Positions 11,887 through 24,535 of a stretch of DNA of 64,000 nucleotides are shown in pieces. The notes beneath the pieces are model-generated. The model was given only the letters and a program-made list of their open reading frames with translations, had not been told where the DNA came from and ran no database searches. The translations under genes were made by a program, and so were the position numbers. Position 1 is the stretch's first letter; each line of letters begins with the position of its first letter. Source of the DNA: Chamaecrista fasciculata (taxonomy: Eukaryota > Streptophyta > Magnoliopsida > Fabales > Fabaceae); contig QANZ01046495.1 in the NCBI GenBank assembly GCA_003254925.1, positions 7,885-71,884 on the forward strand, in the 5' to 3' direction.

Positions 11887-13540
11887 CTTCCAATCTCATG
11901 CCACGTGTCAACTCCTCCTTTCATCATCAAATCTGATGACATGTGTCATCATCTCAATCTATCTTCCTCTTCATCTCACCAAACCATCTCACCAAAACAA
12001 AAACTCCGTCCTTTTGTGTCTAAATTATCTCCCTTCCAATCCTTGCAAATCACGATTTGGACCTCCATTTTTCCCCTCCATTTTCCATCTCATTCTTCTT
12101 CTTCAATCTCAGCAAATAAAAAAAATCCACGATTTCGAACTCCATTTTTCCTCTCCATTTTCCATCTCATTCTTCCTCTTCATTCTCAATCTTCGAACTT
12201 TCCGGCGACCTTCGAACGGCCACCGTTGTGTCAGATTCCCTCTGAGCAGATTCCGAGCAGATTCCGGCCGGCAAGGTGGTTACCATTTCTTCACTTCACT
12301 TCGCCCCTGTTCCTCGATTACGATTCCAGCCGAGGTAAGCTTTTGAGCCGTTACGATTTTGGGTCTGCCATTTGGGTTTTGTTAATCTGAAATTTGGGTA
12401 TGGTTCATGTATTTGTTGGTGTTTTATTCTGAAATTTTTCACTTGGTTTTCCATTTTTTTAGTCTTCACACTGCATTTGGTCTTCACAATATTATTTTTA
12501 GTTTCTTTTTGTTGTTGTCCTGTAATAATTCGAAATCTACAGGGGTGTGGGTTTCTTTGGAAATTGGATAGCTAGCTTAGCAATATTTGGGAAAGCTTGG
12601 TTATGTGTTGGTTGGATGAAGCACGTCACATGGGATCCCTCCAAATTAAAGCTTGGTGAGGTGGTAATGGTGTACTGTATGTGTTATATATAATATATAA
12701 TGTAAGTAGGTACATGTAAGATTTAATAAATTTAAGGTTTTAGGGAATGAAAATAACTACCCTTCTAGTCAATCTTTTATTTGATAGCATAAAAAACGAT
12801 GATAACCGAAAAAAACTTGAACCGTTATAGTGATCGAGCTATCGATAATGTAATGAAACTTTTTACCTTATTTTTCTCTTTTATCTCTTCTTATCTCTTT
12901 TTAAACTTTACACACTTCTTTAATTATCTAACTCTCAAGTCTCCTCTCTACCTCACTTTGAACACGTCAATATACCTCTTTTTAAACTAGTTGTTAATTC
13001 TTGAAAAAACAAATTGCTATTCAGTTGAGACCACCATTAAAGGAGCTCAAATTTCACCTCAAAAATAAGTTTGTGATCAATTTGAGAAATTATAAAAACA
13101 TGTAAGATCAATTTAAAATAAATGAAATATTTCATACCAATTTAAAATTTACCACATATGCTTGTAACTCATTTGAGATTTTGACCTTTAGATAAAAGAT
13201 TAATTTGCTTTTTTTAAGTCAATAGATTTTGTAATGAAGTAAAATCATTTCAACGAAAATATCTCTTATAATATTTATTAAATTTAAGATTTTACGGAAT
13301 GAAAATAACTAACCTTCTAGTTAAACTTTTATTTAATAGTATAAAAATTGATAACAACCGAAAAAAAATTGAACCGTAATAGTAATCGAGCTATGGATTA
13401 TGCAATGAAACTTTTTACCTTATTTTTCTCTTTTATCGCTTCTTGTCTCTTTTTAAACTTTACACGCTTCTTTAATTATCTAACTCTCGAGTCTCCTCTC
13501 TACTTTCCTTTGAACACGTCAATACATATATATATACATA
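11593..13540. repeat. 556-bp direct tandem duplication, first copy split by an 830-bp insertion
   Basis: Copy 1 consists of 11593-11886 plus 12717-12978, and copy 2 of 12979-13268 plus 13269-13528. Long stretches agree with scattered differences, for example 'GGAGCTCAAATT' and 'GCTTGTAACTCATTTGAGAT' in the first half, and 'AACTTTTTACCTTATTTTTC' in the second half. Copy 2 is continuous at the point where copy 1 carries 11887-12716. Short frames inside each copy are duplicated with it and are not credible genes. Confidence 0.8.
11887..12716. other. Insertion resembling a promoter plus 5' exon
   Basis: These 830 bases are absent from the second copy of the surrounding duplication. Base composition is distinct: a pyrimidine-rich leader, a G-box CCACGTGTCA (11901-11910), a GC-rich exon-like part (about 12195-12334), and a good splice donor GAG|GTAAGC at 12334/12335. 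This resembles the 5' end of a plant gene (promoter, leader, start of intron 1), but no downstream exon and no known protein follow. It may be a captured gene fragment. No target duplication or clear transposon ends were found. Confidence 0.5.
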
Positions 13541-16287
13541 TGTGTATGTAAAATAGAAGAATCTTTTGATTTTATATTATTAAGTTTATTATTTAAAAAC
13601 ATAGATATTTTATTATTTATTAAAATTAATAAATTTAAAAAATTACTTAACCTAAGTCACTTTTAAATCTTTTATATTTTTATATGAAATATTATTTTAA
13701 TAAATCATCTTCTTTTATTATAAGGAATCACAACTCCTACCATTTTTCATCCTTTTTTTTTATTGTTTTTCATAAAAATAAGCTATATTTATAGTCTCCC
13801 AAATTCAGTGGTGACTTTTTCAAATCGATTTTTAGTTTGATTTTTTTTTAAGAGTTTTTTTTAATACTAAAGTTAGGATAATATAAATCAAGAAGGGAGT
13901 TGAAATGGTTTGTTTTGTTTTTTTATTTAACCTTTATTTTTGAAGAATGGTTTCTGGTTAAAATTCTAGGTTGAACCTAATAGAAAAATACTTGGAAGGG
14001 AAAAGAAGGGAATCAAGATTTATATAAGTTCATATACACAAAGTGATTTGCCATCCCACCTTATGTCATCAAACACACGAGAGAGTCTTATTTAGTATGG
14101 GAAATCATAATAAAAAAGTCTTTCTAACATGTGTCTTAAGGGTACATATTAAGGTTTTTTTATTGGTTAAAGTGAATTTTCAAACATTAAAAATTATATT
14201 TTAAATGAATTTTCATAGATTTCAAAATACGAGATGCTCTATTAACCGATCAGAATAAATCTTAAAATATACCCCGAAAACACACTTTAAATAAATACTT
14301 AAAGCAATATGTTCACCAATACACGCACATATATGTTCACCAAAAGAAAGTAATTTCTAAATAAAAAATATCAGATAAAATGATGACATGACATTTTTAT
14401 TTTGATTTGAGTGTCGCATCACTATGACTCATATATAAACTTGTTGCACAAATCATGAATCAACGAAAAGAATCGATAAGGTCAAACCTCAAATAAAAAA
14501 TTTAGATGCCTTTCTCTAGACTTTAGTTATTTAATAAAATTTAGAGAAAACTAATATTTCGATGATTTAAGATTACTGAGTTAATAATTTATTTTTAAAA
14601 AATTAAAATACGCAATTTAATTTCTGAATAAATCAAATTGTATTTTTTTTCTTGAGAATAAATCAAATTGTAAAAACTAATGAATATATCATTTGATTTT
14701 TTCAAAAATAAAATATATTTCAACTTTTCAAAGATTAAATTATTTCAACAAAAAAATTAAATTGTTAATTTTATAATTTTTCAAGTATCAAATTGTTAAT
14801 TTACTAATTGAAATATTCCTTCAAAATTATTTCAAAAAGAGGTATATTTAAGTACAAAAATCAAGTTACATGGATCAAGTTATTAGGTTTTGTTAATTGT
14901 GAGGAGAAGATAAAGTTTTTTTTTTAATATAAATAATTAAACATCAGTCTTTCTCGAGTCCGGAGAACGTATCGCAGAGTTGTCGTTTTGTTTGATTTTG
15001 TGGCCAATAAATTGTCGTTTACTTGGAGATGAAAGAAAAGAAGAAAATAAACCAAAAAAGAAAACGACTGATAGTCATAGTTAGTTTTTATTTTCAATGC
15101 TTTTAAAATTTGTGTACAACTAGCAGAAAGGGACATGACCTGAGGCATCCAACTAAATTATTGAATTTATGATGAATTAAACATCGGTTTGCATTTGAGT
15201 TAATTAATTAATGATTTGGATGTTGAAAAATAATAGATATTTTAATTAAGTATTTAAAAATTAAAATTATACATTTTGGCTTTTGAAATTATAATTATAT
15301 TATAATTAATTTGATTTTTTTAAAAAAAATACTAATCAAAATTCAATGACAAGTTTGATATAATTTTAAATTTTTCATTAAAATTACAATAAACAACTGA
15401 ATTTAATATATAATGAAGAAATAAAAAAAAATTACCATCTCTTATATAATTTTGAGAAGATATGCAAATGAGGGTCTGAGTGAAGCACCTTTGATAGTTA
15501 AGTTAGATAAGAACAATTTTTTAGGATAAGAGTTTCTAACGTAAAACTTGCTTGTTGATAATGAGATGTTTATAGTAGTTTAATTTAGCAAAGTTTGAAT
15601 GATTCTTATATTTTGTAATTCTTTTTTGATCTTATTGAAAAATCTAGAAAATAGTAAGAATTCATTAGTAGATATACAATTATGCATAGAACTCGCATAT
15701 ATTTAGGCCGATTAATTTTCAATGGTTCACTCCGCTTTTAGTATGACTCTTGAGATTTTTAAGGGCATGTTTGGGAACCTATCATCCTAAACTCATTCTA
15801 TTCTAATCCTAATCTCACCCTAAAATTAGATGAACAGTCCAGTTTGGGTGTTTGTGTGGCACATAATCTCAGTTCATCTCATCCAAATCATCATCTCATC
15901 CAAATCATCATCCCATTTATCATACATTTACTAACATACCCCTACTCAAATACCTATAATGGTTGATCGATTCTTTCCAAAGTCTCTCCATATAAATCTA
16001 TTTTAGAAACTCTAAAAAAATTAGATACTCTTCACATTTATTCATGATTATTTTTATGAAGTCTTCTCATACTTTAATATCGAAATGACTTTATAAAATC
16101 ACTCTTATAAATTTTATTTTGTAGATTTCGATTAACTTTTAATAAAAGTGCTTGTTTTTTTTGCTCCTTATAAAAATAGGGCTTTTATTTTAAAATTAAG
16201 TCATTTATGTTTGGGTGTCACAATTAAAAAGTACTTTTTAAAATATTAAAGTGTTTGGATGTAAATAGGTAAAAGTACTTTTAATAT
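13541..16287. other. Gene-free, AT-rich intergenic DNA
   Basis: Only repeat fragments are visible: the short MITE near 14140, a decayed foldback repeat at about 14570-14810 ('CAAATTGTTAATTTACTAATTG'-like ends), and the left end of a GATGAGATGA-type element at 15763 (GGGCATGTTTGGG). The reading frame on the minus strand at 14924-15148 has no ATG-led domain or family match that I recognise. Confidence 0.5.
14140..14270. repeat. Possible short MITE related to 35411-35546
   Basis: TAAGGGTACATATTAAGG at the left and a weak inverted match near CTTAAAATATACCCC at the right resemble the better-preserved element at 35411. Boundaries are approximate. Confidence 0.35.
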
Positions 16288-16557
16288 AAAGTTAACTAAC
16301 AATTTGGTTTCTGAAAGATTACTAAGTTGACAACTCAGTTTTCAAAAGATTGAAATATACAGTTTAGTCTCTAAAAAATCAAAACGGTATACTTTTTAGT
16401 CTCTGGAAGATTAAAACGGTATACTATTTAATCCATAAAAATAACTAATTAGTATACTATTTTAATCTTTCAGGGACTAAACTGTATATTTTAATCTTTC
16501 AAGGACTGAGTTATTAACTCGATAATCTTTTAAGGACTAAATTGTTAATTTACTCTT
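16288..16557. repeat. Foldback repeat ('ACTAACAATTTGGT' family)
   Basis: The left GTTAACTAACAATTTGGT is mirrored by the right GACTAAATTGTTAATTTAC, with inverted inner blocks (ACAGTTTAGTCTCT versus AGGGACTAAACTGT). It is the same family as the repeat in GH127 intron 1 at 9268. Confidence 0.65.
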
Positions 16558-16844
16558 TAATATATGAAATTTACTAAAAATAATATTAGAAGTAATTATT
16601 AATTATGATTAAAAAATTTACTCTACAAATTTTAAAATTAAAATAATACAAAAAATAGAATGCAAAAAATAAGAGATGTGCAAAGCAAGAATTGGAATTG
16701 GAATTCTTAGAATATAATGAGTCGGTCAATGCCATAATTCATTGGACATCAATTAAGAATTCTTTTCATAAAAAGGAAAACAATTAAGAATTCTAATTTA
16801 AATAAAAAACCTGTCTACCACTGTACCTATCTATAAGCATCAAC

Positions 16845-16970
16845 AAGTGAACAGTTAAAGTCCTCCTAACAAATATCAACTTCAGGGCTCGAACCCGAGT
16901 CCCTCAATTTGGGGTATAGCTCGCCTACCACAGCATCAAACACTTGTTTTGGTAGATCATAAGTTCAACT
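16845..16970 (-). mobile_element. Decayed tRNA-derived SINE
   Basis: On the minus strand a TGGTAGGCGAGC stretch resembles a pol III A box. GGGTTCGAGCCC, about 25 bases later, matches the B box, and a GGAGGACTTTAAC tail follows. Similar tails after degenerate B-box-like sequence occur at about 20885-20960 and 49505-49600, so this appears to be a family. No clear target duplication is seen. Confidence 0.5.
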
Positions 16971-17878
16971 TCGAACAGTGAGAGAGAGAAGGAAAAAGTT
17001 CATAGTCAGAGCAAGTAATCATGTGAACCAATAGTAAAATTGTAATTACACAACACTCAATCAGATAATATTGTTAAAGTTGAAGTAAGATGAAAGAAAT
17101 TTATTTGTTTTCTTTTACAAGAATCCCAACTAATTATACGATAAAATACATAAAGTTAATAATTTAATTTGGTCAAAACAAACTTTTGATTTTATATCTT
17201 TTGTTTATATCCTATGAAATATGTACATTTCATTTTGAGGGTGTGTTGTCGTGTTAAACATGTGTCTATGTTCGACACTCGTACGACGCCCATATGATAC
17301 GTATTCATAAGTTCAGAATGTAAAATTATTTTTTTGTGATTTTAACAAGACAAACAATATGAAATAATAACAGATATGACATATATTATGAATAAATATT
17401 ATAATTTTTAAAGTTTTTATCAAAATTTATGGGTTTTTAATTATTTATATATATAAATATATACTATATCATGTCATTAACTTTAAGAATTTGACGTGTC
17501 CGTATCCATGTCGTGTTTCGTGTCCATGTCAGTGTTCATACTTCATAGTTCATACTTAATTTGACCTCGTATCTTTTTACATTTATTGCACTTCATAGTT
17601 CTTTTGTTTATTTTTCGCAGATTTGGTCCCATTTGTTTGTAAAAAATTCTACTTTAATCGCACAATATGAATTTTTTTGTAAAGATATATGATCAATTTA
17701 GNTTACCAAAAAAACGAGTCAGTAATTTGATAAATTGATTTAAGATACTTTTTCAGGCCAAAAAAAAGATTTAATATACTTTTACAATATTATATAGCAC
17801 TAAGTTGTTTTATATATTTATACTCTCAAATATATATATTAACATTTAAATAACATTCAAGTGTCTTTATCTACTTTT

Positions 17879-18057
17879 TTTTTTCTCAAGGTATCTCTCA
17901 GCCCGATGGGTTAAGGACTAATCCTCCGCAGATCTGAGCTCCATTTAAGGGTTTCCCGTTGGCCAATTGGTTGCTGCATACACAAGGCAGGAATCGAACC
18001 CCTGACACTTGCTTAAGCAACCTAGTGAGCTAACCACTAGACCAACCAAGCTTGGTT
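17879..18057 (-). mobile_element. tRNA-derived SINE with perfect 15-bp target duplication
   Basis: TCTTTATCTACTTTT occurs at both 17864-17878 and 18058-18072. Between the copies, the minus strand has an A box (TGGTCTAGTGG) and a B box (GGTTCGATTCC) at tRNA-like spacing. After an unrelated body it ends in a run of A (plus-strand T run at 17879-17884). This is the full structure of a retroposed SINE about 179 bp long. The identical duplications suggest a fairly recent insertion. It is not a working tRNA gene: the acceptor stem does not close. Confidence 0.9.
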
Positions 18058-18318
18058 TCTTTATCTACTTTTGATATTAATGCCTTTGACTTTTTTACTT
18101 CCTCGAGTCATGATTCACGGGAGTGATCGGCACAATTAGTGGTGTCTCCTTACTATTAGTTTCATGACTCTGGGTTGTTTTCGTTGTACTCCTTTACCGT
18201 TTTTTCAAATAAATTTTTCCGTTCTATAAAAAAAACATTTAAATAACATAACATGTAACATGTATTAAACCTTTTTTTTCATTTTTTTAAAATCCTAGAC
18301 ATGCGTTGAAATAATTTA

Positions 18319-18886
18319 GGCAAAACACCCTTTCGTGCCCCTAACGTTTGCGGTGATTTTCAGTTATGCCCCTAACGTTTCATTTGTGTCAGTTGTGCCC
18401 CCAATGTGAAACGTTAGTTTCAATTATGCCCCCAATTTCAATCATCCACAAAAACAAACACCATTTTTGCACGATTTGAGCTCGATTTTGATCAGATTTC
18501 ATATGGGTTTTAATTTTCGGACATCACAAACTTGATTCCTTGGATCAATTTCAAAGATTAAGTTTAAAATAGCCCCAAATCCGAAGAAAATCGGACCCGA
18601 TGAACCCCAAAAAGGACCAAAACGAAATGCAGCAAAACGAAGCATTTTTCTCAAAATTTCCATGTGCAAAATGATCCTTAGGAGTCGAAAATGAGTACCC
18701 ATATGAAATCTGATCAAAGCCGAGCTCAAATCATGCGAAAATGGTGTTTTTTTTTGTGGATGATTGAAATTGGGGGCATAATTGAAACTAACGTTTCACA
18801 TTGGGGGCACAACTGACACAAATGAAACGTTAGGGGCATAACTGAAAATCACCGCAAACGTTAAGGGCACGAAAGGGTGTTTTGCC
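18319..18886. mobile_element. Mutator-like foldback MITE with ~200-bp TIRs
   Basis: AATAATTTA flanks both ends (18310-18318 and 18887-18895), a perfect 9-bp target duplication typical of Mutator-like elements. The ends GGCAAAACACCC and GGGTGTTTTGCC are inverted, and the inversion continues with few mismatches for about 200 bases on each side (to near 18525 and from near 18683). The 568-bp element encodes no transposase. The minus-strand frame at 18499-18729 lies inside the arms and is not a gene. Long arms of this kind would give a hairpin transcript. Confidence 0.92.
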
Positions 18887-18899
18887 AATAATTTATTAT

Positions 18900-21800
18900 C
18901 AAATTCCTAAATAAACTAGGCATTTGAGGGTAATGTGGATTTTTGTAGAGATGAATTGGTAAAACCAAAAAGATGACTCAGCCTTCTAATTACAAAATTT
19001 AACAGCTCATTAATATAGGGGGTTAGTTACTCAGTGTTATAAGTTCAGGATCTTATTTATCAAAATAGAAGTTTAGGAAGTAAATCATACATTTCCTAAA
19101 AATTTAAAAGTATCAATTTAATTTTTTTTTCGTGACTAATTTTTTGTTGCAAGTATAATTCACTTAAGAGAAAATGATTGATCACAAAATGTTTAACATA
19201 CCTAAAGGTAAGATTTGGACCTCTAAGAGACTAAGTAAGGAATCACTCAACCACACTAATGTAATACTTCGCATTATCATTATTAGAGTTCAACGCTTCA
19301 AGAAAGTATTGAAAAAAATAAAGTGAGAGAAAGATGGATAATAGCATAAGCAGTGGATTGAACTCAAAGATATATATACTTATATAGTACGTATAAGCAG
19401 TGTATTATGGTATAGAAACATGGATGCAATAAGCAGGTGTCCTAATAATAATTAGTGTAATGAAAAGGAATAAGGCGTAATTTGTAAGCCAAAATACTGT
19501 TTTCACATGCCATTGCTGCCTTTGTGAGCGCATGGCGAAATTGTGGCATATGCCCAAATCATAATAATTATCTTATTCTCACACCTTTTTTTTTTGGCCA
19601 GAGTATTATTCTCACACCTAATCTCCAATCAATTCAATTTTTCTTCACCATTTTTTATCGTTCTTCTCATTTCACCTTTTTTTTTTTTGCTTTTCTTAAT
19701 TAGTGCAGCTTATTCAGATAATTGTATCAAAATAATGACATTATGGCAAAGAGTTAGAAATCAATCTATGTACAGAAAGGTTATATTTATGTTTAATAGC
19801 ATAAAAAACAGAATTAAATGATCAAATAATTATTCATTTAATTTCATATACTTTCCTTTTTTTATCACTACAGAGAGTAAGTACAATATCAAGTATGGTA
19901 AGCCGTAAATAATTTGATATGATTTAAGTAATATTTTAAATTCCAGATTTTATAAATATAATTAGTTTTATTGAGAAGCTCTCTCATTATAGTCAATTGC
20001 ATTAAGCAAGTCAAATCTAAATTAATTTAGACAAAGCAATCAAAAGAAATTGACAGCAAATAAAAGATAATAGGACAAATTCATAGTATGGTATTCAATT
20101 TCTTTCCTTTCATTTAGAAAAATATCTTATAAAATAATGTGTCAAAATGCTCTCATCCTCTAAGATAAAAGTTGCATAACAAAATCCAGTTAATAATTTA
20201 TTTTTTGCTTCATATAGATATACATATATATATAATTATATTTATTGAGAGTTACAGATTTTGTTACAATAACTTATGTATGCAATTAATTATGAGACTA
20301 AATTTGAATTTTACCCATATATTTTAATTTGATCAATAATAGCATTTCTTATGGTTGATCAGGAATAATTAAATTTTAAATTTAATAGTTGGAAATAACT
20401 TAATACTTTTTGGAGCATGGAACATGCTCCACCACCACTCTCTTTATGTCATTCATTGGTCATAGCTATCTATATTCTCTTTTCTCCTATATACTAACAC
20501 TTACATATTGCCATTTACTTCCCACTATTTATGGTTGAATTTCTATCACTCTTCACTAGTGCCCTCCAACTATTCACTATTCTTCCTTAAATAAATAAAT
20601 AAATAAATATCTCATAAGTTGTAAAATTAAAAAGGTTAGGAACAAAGTTCGGTATAATTAATAAACAATTAATTTTTTAAACATAATATCTCAAACTTGT
20701 GAAAATATTTTATTTTTTTTATTATTGTCATCAGTGGTAATATACAAATATACTAAAAACTTTTTCTCCTATTAAACTGATAACTTTTTTATTTTCACTT
20801 TTCTTTAAATATGATTTTTTCTTTTTTGTCTGTGTAATTGTTTAAGCGAAGATTAATTCTATTCAAATAAAAAATAAATAGTTAAAGTCTTCTCCACAAT
20901 ATTGACTTCGAGAATCAAACATTGGTTCTCTCACATGCAATTTGCTTATCTTTACCAAATCATCGTTAGTACTTGTTTTTTTTTAAGATAGTCATTTTAG
21001 TTTTATAATAAAAACTTAGTTAAACTATCAAGAATATAATTTTCATTGCACATCTCACATGTGCATCAATTCCAAAACCCATGATTAGCAATTTAAATTC
21101 ATGATGGAAAATTAACCATAATTTTCTTTCAACATCTAATTAGTTAGACCAAAGTTCAAAGTTCTAACTCCTTTTGAAGATACACACATTTTATTTTTAT
21201 AAGAAAAATGATTAATCAGCTTGAAGGAAAAAAAAAAATCAATTACATTTGTTGACAATAACAAAGCATGAGAGTTCTTATGATCATAAGGTTGATCATC
21301 AATAGTTATAATTAATATCATAAAAATTAATTAGATAGATGAGCATGGCATTGATATGAAACATTAGTCACAGCTCACAAGAGACACAAACATGTGCTAT
21401 TCACTCATGACTAATCTAATCCACTCATTAGCAATCTAATTTACTATTCATCATACATTGAAATGCAACCATTCTCAATGGCCCAATGTCCCCACCAAAG
21501 TGAGCACAATGCCATGACCTACATACTCTGAAATCATGCCAGAGCATGACCACAAAATTAAAGAGTGGCATGGTTGAAATTTTATTGTTCTATTTATTGC
21601 TTGAGAATGGATAATAAAGTTTTTTGGTCTTTGGTTCATCTTTTTTCGGATATTTGACATGCTATATTTTTATAAAAAAAAAAAAAACTTATCTTAAAAC
21701 TTTCCCAAGTTAGATATTATGGTATCACACTATAGTAATATGCTATATTTTTATCAAGAAGAAAGTATTTGCTATCAAATTCATCAACTATGACAGATAA

Positions 21801-24471
21801 GTTTTTGTTTTCTCATATTTTCTCTTTCATAATTGATCATAAATAATATTTCTTTTACATAATCTTATTGATAATAGGGAATCAGATAACAATGCAAAAA
21901 TATAATAAATTTTACTTTAGTTTAGTCCATAAAATGAACTCCTTCATTTAATTTTTAAAATAACTTCTTTTTACATTGAAAAATTTCAAATTGTAAAAAT
22001 TGAAGCTAAATAAACTTAATTAGCATTGAGAACAAATAATTAGACTATGGGGAAAAAATCGGAGTTATGCAAAGGCAAGCTCCATCAAGTGCAATTCCAA
22101 TTTTTGCCCACTAACTGCTATAATCCAATTGAAGATGTTACACTCGTGCATTAGATAATCAAAAAGCCGAAAAGAAAGGGGCCCAATTTTTTTAATTTAA
22201 AAAAGGGTCATGAATTATAGTACCCAATAATTTATGTATAATAATGTAAATTATTTGCATGGTGGTACACCATTTTTGCTTAGAGTGGAGGGCACAAGCA
22301 CCAAATACTCAAATTCTATGATTAGGTTTTCTCTTTTGGTTGCAGCCATACCAAAGTGTGGTGGGATTTCAGAGACTGAATGCCAGAATTCAGGGATTCC
22401 CTTTTTTTTCTTTATTGTATTTATTTTATATTTTTGGGAGAGAAAGCATTACTAAACTTTATCATCAATATACTAAACTATAAACAATTGAATGCTTTAA
22501 GCTTTTTGTCCCTTTTAAAGGCACTTAGCCTTTAGTGTCTGCAATATAATATTTTTAAGTATGTTTGAGCTATACACAAAAATACATATAGCTGTATTAA
22601 TTATTTAATTTAATCAACAAGATGAAATATATCATCTTATAAATTTTTTGGTCTGTTTTTTCCGAGTGTATCGGCAGTAAAATTCTAAAATAAAATTAAT
22701 CTAAACTCTTTTTATAAAGGAGGAAGATTTACTCAGCCAAAGTCTGATAATATACCAAACTATTCTGTAGTGGCATACACTTATTACGAATTTGTACATA
22801 TACTTATTATGTTTAATTCAGTTTTAATTTTTTTTTTCCAAATGGCTTTTACTTTTTTAGTGAGCATTATCATCGGCATTAATATGGTAGTGGGCACAAA
22901 TCTCACTATAAAGATACGTTGCACTACTTTTTTTTTTTCCTCTTACAAGTGCATCAGTAATGGAGATTAGAAACCTCATTTGAATCAAGAAGAAAAAAAA
23001 TTAAAAGGGATAGATAATAGATTAGTTTATGAAAGAAAAGAAACTTCAGCTTCTCCCCCACTTGATTTTATCTGAGTTCAAAGCATTGAATTGTAATGTC
23101 CAAAAAAAGCAAAAGAAAAGATTAGCCACTTTGGTGAACTTGTTCACTTTCATTGTCTTTGTTGTTTTTAAAACATGTGAGTACATATGGCTTTAGGTTT
23201 ATGTTCTTTTCCTGAATCCGAGTGCACTCTCATAAAATTAACACAATTTCATTTGGGCATCATATTCGGAAGACAATTTCAAATTGAATTTCGTATTCTT
23301 TTTTTTTTTTTGGTATTCATTTCGGTGCTGTTTTTTTAAGTCAGTATTGACTATTTGAGATACTTGGAATCTTTATTATAAGGTTTTTATAACTGATTAT
23401 ATAAAAAAAATATAACTTTTGTTATGATGGATCATATACAAAATACTGGTCACGTATTATCTATTTAATAAAGAATCTTAATAACATAAATATATGAGTG
23501 TTGACTTAATGCTTAAGTTATGAGTGTCTCAACACTCTCAACTAATTTATGTTATGATTCACTATAAAAAGTTTGACATATTTAAAATTAAACATTTTTT
23601 TTTGCCTGAATTTAAAATTAAACATTTGACAGTACGTTAAATTCTATATAATCAACATCTTAGGATATCCTAAGATAATTTTTTTTTGAGACTGCGCATT
23701 CTTTTTTTAGTATTTCGAAATAATGCCTGNTTCAGTTACATGAACGTGCAATGGGGGTAACCCGGAGTGGTTGTGTAGGGTCAAAGGTCAAGTTACGCAA
23801 AGTGGATTCACTTAGAAATTCCATGTGAACCCTTCATCACTTCCACTTAGAAAAATCAAAATATATCAATACAGTCCCGATTTTTACATTTTGAATTGAT
23901 AATCAAACAGATTACAGAAGAGGAGTTACAATTTACATATTTTCTTTGATTTAAATATGAATGTTTTTTCTTCCTAATTAATTTAGTCTTTAAACCAATT
24001 TTTTTTTTATATATAACAAAAGAGTTTAAATGAAAATCAAGAAAACTGTCTAGAAAATTATTTTCTTCCATCCTTATTATTTTTTTTTATCAATCCAAAT
24101 ACATCACTAGAAAATTACGAACTAATCATTGAATAAAGGGATAGAATATTCAATGCATATACTATCAATAGTAGTGGATGAATGAAACATAAATTCACAT
24201 AAACAAAGATCTGAGGCAAACAAGTGGAGATATATCTGTTAGAACTCACTTAGAAGGGTTGGATGCTTGGATTCACAATACCTGATATGATGCGTTATCA
24301 AATCATGTTAAGCAGACACAGGTAAAGAAACGAAAGAGGAAGGGAAGAAGGGGCAAAAAAAGTAGAGGAAACCATATTATCTAGATAAATGTTCATTCAA
24401 GATGTATAAACTTGAACAACAAGGCCAACGCACAGCATCATACATGTCCATGGTGAAGCAGCATATTATTT
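18900..24471. other. Gene-free intergenic DNA
   Basis: About 5.5 kb of AT-rich sequence without a recognisable exon. There is a short palindrome GGAGCATGGAACATGCTCC at about 20414, a TAAATAAATAAA repeat near 20590, a decayed SINE near 20885-20960, and an N at 23730. Short frames here (for example 19543-19821 and 22234-22455) lack conserved motifs. Confidence 0.45.
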
Positions 24472-24500
24472 ATAATAATAATAATAATAATAATAATAAT
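24472..24500. repeat. (AAT)n microsatellite in the FKBP12 3' region
   Basis: About nine AAT-type units lie 36 bases downstream of the FKBP12 stop codon, so probably in its 3' UTR. Likely to vary in length between individuals. Confidence 0.85.
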
Positions 24501-24535
24501 TATAGTTTCATAACTACCGACAAAGAAGCAAGGCA

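Noticed and set aside
11905..12575. Several overlapping frames of 67-161 codons
   Set aside because: They read a pyrimidine-rich leader and intron-like sequence; low complexity, no conserved motif. Treated as an exon-like insertion instead.
11887..12716. Insertion considered as a Helitron
   Set aside because: It sits between A and T as Helitrons do, but there is no TC start and no CTRR end with a hairpin.
12799..13551. Paired frames with similar peptides (about 63-67 codons)
   Set aside because: They are the same non-coding segment present twice in the tandem duplication, with no known family.
17879..18057. tRNA gene on the minus strand
   Set aside because: A and B boxes are present but there is no closed cloverleaf; the A-tail and duplications show a SINE.
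18499..18729. Minus-strand frame of 76 codons
   Set aside because: It lies in the centre and arms of the foldback Mutator-like element; no domain, and the arms mirror each other.
20400..20600. Possible small gene or microRNA near the GGAGCATGGAACATGCTCC palindrome
   Set aside because: The stem is only about 8 bp; no known mature microRNA sequence was recognised.
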